Assembly: GCA_030453285.1 (NCBI GenBank)
Contig: JAKDKP010000063.1
Location: 1 to 8,895 of the forward strand
Direction of reading: 5' to 3'
Length of the DNA: 8,895 nt
Origin: Propionibacteriales bacterium
Lineage (GTDB): Bacteria; Actinomycetota; Actinomycetes; Propionibacteriales; Propionibacteriaceae
The notes beneath the pieces were generated by a model. That model saw nothing but the letters and a program-made list of their open reading frames with translations, was not told the DNA's origin and made no database searches. A program made the translations under genes and the position numbers. Below, in pieces: positions 5,686-8,895 of the stretch. Within the stretch, counting starts at the first letter, position 1. Each line of letters opens with the position of its first letter.

Positions 5686-7656
5686 ATGGGCGGTGCGGAG
5701 AAGGGTGAGGAGAAGAAGGCCGACGAGGTGGATGCGGTCGAGCTCGTCGCTGATGTGGGCGTCCTGAAGCAGGTGCTGGACGGTCGCTGGATGACGGTTC
5801 GAGATCGCGCCCGAGCCTTCGACCTGGATGAGTACGACCCGCCGGCGTACGAATTGAGCACCGAGGAACACCGGGCTCGGGTGTTGTTGCGGCTCAAGGA
5901 GTTGGCCGCGTCCGGACTTCCGCAGATCGGTTTCCCCGAGGCCAGCGGCGGACAGAACGACGTCGGTGGCGGCATGGTCGCCATCGAGATGATGGGCTAT
6001 CGGGACCTGTCGCTGATGGTCAAGGCCGGCGTGCAGTGGGGCCTGTTCGGTGGTGCGATCACCGCGCTCGGCACCGAGCAGCACCACGCGAGGTATCTGC
6101 GCCCGGCGATTGATCTTGAACTGCTTGGCTGCTTCGCGATGACCGAGTCCGGTCACGGCTCCGACGTCCAGGCGCTCCGGACCACGGCGACCTATCTGCC
6201 CGACACTCAGGAGTTCGAGGTGGACACCCTGGATCCGACCGCGCGCAAGGAATACATCGGCAATGCGGCCCGAGACGGACGATTGGCGGTCGTGTTTGCG
6301 CAGTTGATCACCGCCCAAGGGGAGCATGGAGTGCATGCGCTGATGGTGCCGATCCGCGACGAACTCGGACAGCCGACACCTGGCGTGACGATCGCCGATG
6401 CCGGTCGCAAGGCCGGCCTCAACGGTGTCGACAATGGCCGGCTGAGCTTTGATCATGTTCGTGTCCCACGCACTGCTCTGCTCGATCGGTACGGGCACGT
6501 CGCCGCCGACGGCTCCTACACCAGCCCGATCGACAGCCCCAACCGTCGCTTCTTCACCATGCTCGGCACGCTGGTGCGTGGGCGGGTGAGTGTTGCCGGT
6601 GCGGCCTTGAGTGCCACCAAGCTCGCCCAGACCATCGCGGTCCGTCGAGCGCTCCAACGCCGCCAGTTCGATCGGCCCGGCGGTGAGGGTGAGGTGGTCC
6701 TGCTGGACTACCAGTCCCACCAACGCCGACTGCTGCCCGACCTGGCGACCACGTACGCGCTGAATTTTGCCCAGGAAGAACTGACCGGCACCCTGCACGA
6801 CCTGTGGACCGCCGACGGTGAGCGCGACGAACATGCCCAGCGCGAGCTGGAGGCGCGGGCCGCCGGTCTCAAGGCGATCGCCACCTGGCACGCCACCGGC
6901 ACCATCCAGGCCTGCCGGGAAGCCTGCGGCGGCGCCGGCTACATGGCCGAGAACGTACTGCCCCAACTGAAGGCCGACACCGACGTCTTCACCACCTTCG
7001 AGGGCGACAACACCGTCCTTCTGCAACTTGTCGGCAAGGGCCTGCTGACCGGCTACCGGCAGGAGTTCGAGGACCTCGACACGATCGGCACCGTACGATT
7101 CGTCGCCGAGAACGCTGTGGGGGTGGCGATCGAGCGCACTGCGGCGCGCAACGTCATCCAGCGCCTGACCGCGGGCCGCAGGGCCGGGGACGGCCATCTG
7201 CGCGATCGTGCCTGGCATCTGACCATGCTGGAGGACCGCGAGAAGCATCTGGTCGAGACCCTCGCCGCCCGGCTACGGGTCCGGTCCAAGCAGCTCGACG
7301 ATCCGTTCCGGGTGTTCAACACCACTCAGGCGCACCTGTTGACCGCCGCGCGAGCGCACGTCGACCGTACGGTGCTGGAAGCCTTCCTGGCTGCCATCGA
7401 TCGGTGCCCCGATCCGGAAACAACGGCACTGCTGGACAAGCTGTGCGACCTGTACGTGTTGTCCCTGCTGGAGCGAGATCGCGGGTGGTACCTCGAACAC
7501 AACCGGATGACCGATCGTCGCGCCAAGGACATCACGCGTGCCGTTGACGAACTCTGCTTCGCATTGCGGCCGCACGTCGCCACCCTGGTCGACGCCTTCG
7601 CCATCCCTGGGGAGTGGATCACCGCTCCGATTGCGCAGGGCGATTCGATCAGCTGA
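5686..7656 (+). CDS. Acyl-CoA oxidase / long acyl-CoA dehydrogenase family flavoprotein
   Basis: A 656-residue FAD enzyme that introduces the 2,3-double bond into acyl-CoA, the first step of beta-oxidation. The length and C-terminal extension match peroxisome-type acyl-CoA oxidases rather than ~380-residue dehydrogenases. Seen in order: DLSLMVKAGVQWGLFGGA (108-125), the flavin-contact segment CFAMTESGHGSDVQ (149-162), YIGNAARDGRLAVVFAQL, AGLNGVDNGRLSFD, REACGGAGYMAEN (411-423), and TFEGDNTVLLQL (437-448), whose E439 corresponds to the catalytic base of acyl-CoA oxidases. Many actinobacteria carry close homologues. Whether electrons go to oxygen (making peroxide) or to an electron-transfer protein cannot be read from sequence. 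ATG 5686 is the first plausible start; the frame stays open to 5512 but that stretch overlaps the scoAB promoter. No good Shine-Dalgarno is visible (only GTGGG close by), so initiation may be leaderless or weak. Confidence 0.92.
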   Translation: MGGAEKGEEKKADEVDAVELVADVGVLKQVLDGRWMTVRDRARAFDLDEYDPPAYELSTEEHRARVLLRLKELAASGLPQIGFPEASGGQNDVGGGMVAIEMMGYRDLSLMVKAGVQWGLFGGAITALGTEQHHARYLRPAIDLELLGCFAMTESGHGSDVQALRTTATYLPDTQEFEVDTLDPTARKEYIGNAARDGRLAVVFAQLITAQGEHGVHALMVPIRDELGQPTPGVTIADAGRKAGLNGVDNGRLSFDHVRVPRTALLDRYGHVAADGSYTSPIDSPNRRFFTMLGTLVRGRVSVAGAALSATKLAQTIAVRRALQRRQFDRPGGEGEVVLLDYQSHQRRLLPDLATTYALNFAQEELTGTLHDLWTADGERDEHAQRELEARAAGLKAIATWHATGTIQACREACGGAGYMAENVLPQLKADTDVFTTFEGDNTVLLQLVGKGLLTGYRQEFEDLDTIGTVRFVAENAVGVAIERTAARNVIQRLTAGRRAGDGHLRDRAWHLTMLEDREKHLVETLAARLRVRSKQLDDPFRVFNTTQAHLLTAARAHVDRTVLEAFLAAIDRCPDPETTALLDKLCDLYVLSLLERDRGWYLEHNRMTDRRAKDITRAVDELCFALRPHVATLVDAFAIPGEWITAPIAQGDSIS

Positions 7657-7663
7657 CCGCGTT

Positions 7664-7673
7664 GTTGATCAAC
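7664..7673. repeat. Perfect 10-base palindrome between convergent genes
   Basis: GTTGATCAAC lies in the 54-base gap between the ends of the acyl-CoA oxidase and binding-protein genes. It contains one of the 20 TGATCA copies in the window and is the only copy wholly in noncoding DNA. It cannot form a useful hairpin without a loop, so I do not call it a terminator, and no other terminator is evident in this gap. Confidence 0.3.
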
Positions 7674-7710
7674 TGTGCCCGGAGTTCGTGTCAGGTGGGC
7701 GGTGGCCAGG

Positions 7711-8667
7711 TCAGCGCAGGTCCTGCAGTACGGTCGGCAACTGCTCGGCAAACCAGGTCTTGCCGAGTATGCCGGCGTTGTTGACCGCCTCACCTTGGGC
7801 CAGGTCGAGCCACACGACGCGCTTGTCGAGGTCATCACGCCAGGCTGGTGCCTTGAGAAGGTTCTCCTTCTCGGCCTCGGAACGGGTCATCAGGAAGACG
7901 ATCTCGCCCTGCACGTCGCCCAGGGACTCGGTGGAGTAGGAGATCGGTTTGCGCGTTTCCTCCACCGCCTTCTGATCCGCGGCTGGCTGGAGTCCGGTGA
8001 GCTTGAGCATGTATCCGCCCGACCCGAGCCTGATCTGCCCGTCGACGACCAAACCGAAGGAGAAGGTGCGATCCCGCAGGTCCTCGCGGGTGCTGCTGGC
8101 GTACTGTTTCTCGGCCGCGGCCACCAGCTCTCGAGCCTTGGCCTCCTGTCCGAGGGCCTGACCGGTCTGGACCACGCCGGTGCGCCAGTCCGTGCCGGGG
8201 CTGAGCGTGTCGAAGATCAGCGTCGGGGCAAGCTCCTGCAAGCGTTTCAGGGTGGCCGGGTCACGATAGACGGGCCAGTCCGGGGCGACGATCAGGTCCG
8301 GTGCGAGGGCGGCAATGGCCTCGTAGTCGGTCTCCTTGCCGCTCTCGTCGGTGAGTTGCTGCTGCAGAGCTGGCAGGCCGCGGTAGGTCTCGAAGTACGG
8401 TAGGTCTTCGGTCCTGGTCACGTGGGCGCCGACCGGCTCGACCCCTAGCGCGGCGACGTTCTCGAAGGCGGCATTGCTCAGCGTCACAACCCGCTCAGGC
8501 TTGCTCTCCACGGTGGTCGTGGCGGACTTCGTGGTCACCGTGACTGGGTAGCCTTCCTGCCCGGTACCCGCCTGATCGCCACCGTTCGAGGCGGCAGGGG
8601 TCTGGCATCCTGCCAAGCCCAACGTCAGGATCACCGCCATCAGTACCGCCAGTGCGCGTCCGTCCAC
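7711..8667 (-). CDS. Iron-siderophore type ABC transporter substrate-binding lipoprotein
   Basis: A 318-residue extracellular binding protein that would capture an iron chelate and hand it to an ABC permease. Residues 1-20 are a lipoprotein signal peptide (arginine at 4, hydrophobic core) ending in the lipobox LAGC with lipid-bearing C21. A low-complexity linker follows. The family signatures are PERVVTLSNAAFENVAALGVEPVGAH (residues 57-82; given here as the PF01497 opening segment) and YEAIAALAPDLIVAPDWP (115-132), then a long central helix region and a C-terminal lobe. The GTG at 8667 is used: AAGGATGG is six bases upstream, and the ATG at residue 10 would leave a signal peptide without positive charge. 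No permease or ATPase gene lies downstream; the next gene is convergent. Iron is favoured over B12 because of the DtxR-like box in front. Confidence 0.9.
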   Translation of the reverse strand: MDGRALAVLMAVILTLGLAGCQTPAASNGGDQAGTGQEGYPVTVTTKSATTTVESKPERVVTLSNAAFENVAALGVEPVGAHVTRTEDLPYFETYRGLPALQQQLTDESGKETDYEAIAALAPDLIVAPDWPVYRDPATLKRLQELAPTLIFDTLSPGTDWRTGVVQTGQALGQEAKARELVAAAEKQYASSTREDLRDRTFSFGLVVDGQIRLGSGGYMLKLTGLQPAADQKAVEETRKPISYSTESLGDVQGEIVFLMTRSEAEKENLLKAPAWRDDLDKRVVWLDLAQGEAVNNAGILGKTWFAEQLPTVLQDLR

Positions 8668-8715
8668 GTGGATCCATCCTTCTGCTAGAAATGGCGCACG
8701 CGAACTCGCGACGCC

Positions 8716-8734
8716 ACAGGGCAGGCTACCCTAA
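8716..8734 (-). promoter_or_regulatory. DtxR/IdeR-like iron box
   Basis: On the minus strand TTAGGGTAGCCTGCCCTGT matches 14 of 19 positions of the DtxR/IdeR consensus TTAGGTTAGSCTAACCTAA. The half nearer the promoter (TTAGGGTAG) is nearly perfect and the other half is weaker. It lies 49-67 bases before the start of the binding-protein gene and covers the predicted -10. In Actinomycetota these regulators bind such sites when charged with Fe2+, so transcription would rise under iron starvation. Confidence 0.7.
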
Positions 8735-8757
8735 CTCTTCGAATAGTTTGGTGTCAG
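8728..8757 (-). promoter_or_regulatory. Predicted promoter of the binding-protein gene
   Basis: CTGACA (8752-8757, five of six matches to TTGACA) is followed after 18 bases by TAGGGT (8728-8733), which fits the TANNNT form of actinobacterial -10 elements. Shifting by one base gives TTAGGG with a 17-base spacer. The iron box overlaps the -10, the usual arrangement for repression. The promoter lies wholly in the 94-base gap after the preceding gene, so this gene can be transcribed on its own. Confidence 0.5.
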
Positions 8758-8761
8758 CCGT

Positions 8762-8895
8762 TCAGTCCAGGGCCGGAGTGATCAACTCGGCCAGTGCCTC
8801 GACGACCGTCGGTAGGCTCAGCACGGTTCCCCATGTCCAGGCTGCTGAGATCATCCGATCGTCGACGAACAGGGATCGCCCCGCCTTGACGACGT
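8762..8895 (-). CDS. C-terminal end of a probable second substrate-binding protein (5' end outside window)
   Basis: A minus-strand frame runs from the window edge to a TGA at 8762-8764, giving the last 43 residues of a protein. It begins VVKAGRSLFVDDRMISAAW and continues TWGTVLSLPTVVEALAELITPALD. The pattern [A/V]VKAGR-x-x-x-VDD followed by a small-residue stretch, LSLP and a final amphipathic helix is how iron-siderophore binding proteins (PF01497) of actinobacteria commonly end. The neighbouring gene on the same strand is of that family, and the 94-base gap between them holds a promoter and iron box. With so little visible the family is a reasoned guess, but coding is likely because the frame is open with normal residue composition up to the edge. 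Confidence 0.6.
   Translation of the reverse strand, partial: VVKAGRSLFVDDRMISAAWTWGTVLSLPTVVEALAELITPALD

Noticed and set aside
5668..7248. A 526-codon minus-strand open frame opposite the acyl-CoA oxidase
   Set aside because: It mirrors a strongly conserved enzyme and lacks any family signature; a shadow frame.
1..8895. CRISPR array, tRNA, rRNA, insertion sequence or phage genes
   Set aside because: I found no regularly spaced repeats, no cloverleaf-like segment, no transposase or integrase motifs and no terminal inverted repeats.

Overview
The window looks like chromosomal DNA from a high-GC Actinomycetota. By eye it is about 65% G+C, starts use ATG and GTG, and the proteins resemble actinobacterial members of their families: a long acyl-CoA oxidase, an aspartate kinase of the Corynebacterium type, and an iron transport gene behind a DtxR/IdeR-like box. 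A propionibacterial relative is possible but not shown. I see no insertion sequence, integrase, CRISPR array, tRNA or rRNA.

Layout. At 1-700 (+) is the 3' part of an aspartate kinase gene, with an internal GTG and strong ribosome binding site placed to make the separate beta subunit. At 866-2949 (+) is an AlaT-type aminotransferase that overlaps by 4 bases a kinase resembling hygromycin B phosphotransferase, so the two are probably translationally coupled. At 3097-3981 (+) is a CpdA-like metallophosphoesterase, convergent with 4038-5488 (-), a two-subunit succinyl-CoA:3-ketoacid CoA-transferase (scoB and scoA). A 197-base divergent region separates scoA from a 656-residue acyl-CoA oxidase (5686-7656, +). 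At 7711-8667 (-) is an iron-siderophore type substrate-binding lipoprotein behind a promoter overlapped by an iron box. At 8762-8895 (-) is the C-terminal end of another protein that looks like a second binding protein of the same kind.

How the genes fit together. The first block is amino acid metabolism: aspartate into the lysine/threonine/methionine branch, and pyruvate/alanine transamination. The scoAB and acyl-CoA oxidase pair suggests fatty acid and ketone body breakdown: the oxidase starts beta-oxidation, and the transferase activates acetoacetate or similar 3-oxoacids. Their shared intergenic region holds a good scoAB promoter whose -35 lies in an inverted repeat, a plausible repressor site. 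The right end is iron uptake, with iron-dependent repression predicted from sequence.

Most of the window is ordinary metabolism. The points most worth a second look are the coupled Hph-like kinase, the internal start in aspartate kinase, the operator-like repeat before scoAB, the iron box with adjacent binding-protein genes, and an excess of the palindrome TGATCA (20 copies). I found no convincing evidence of a wholly new system.
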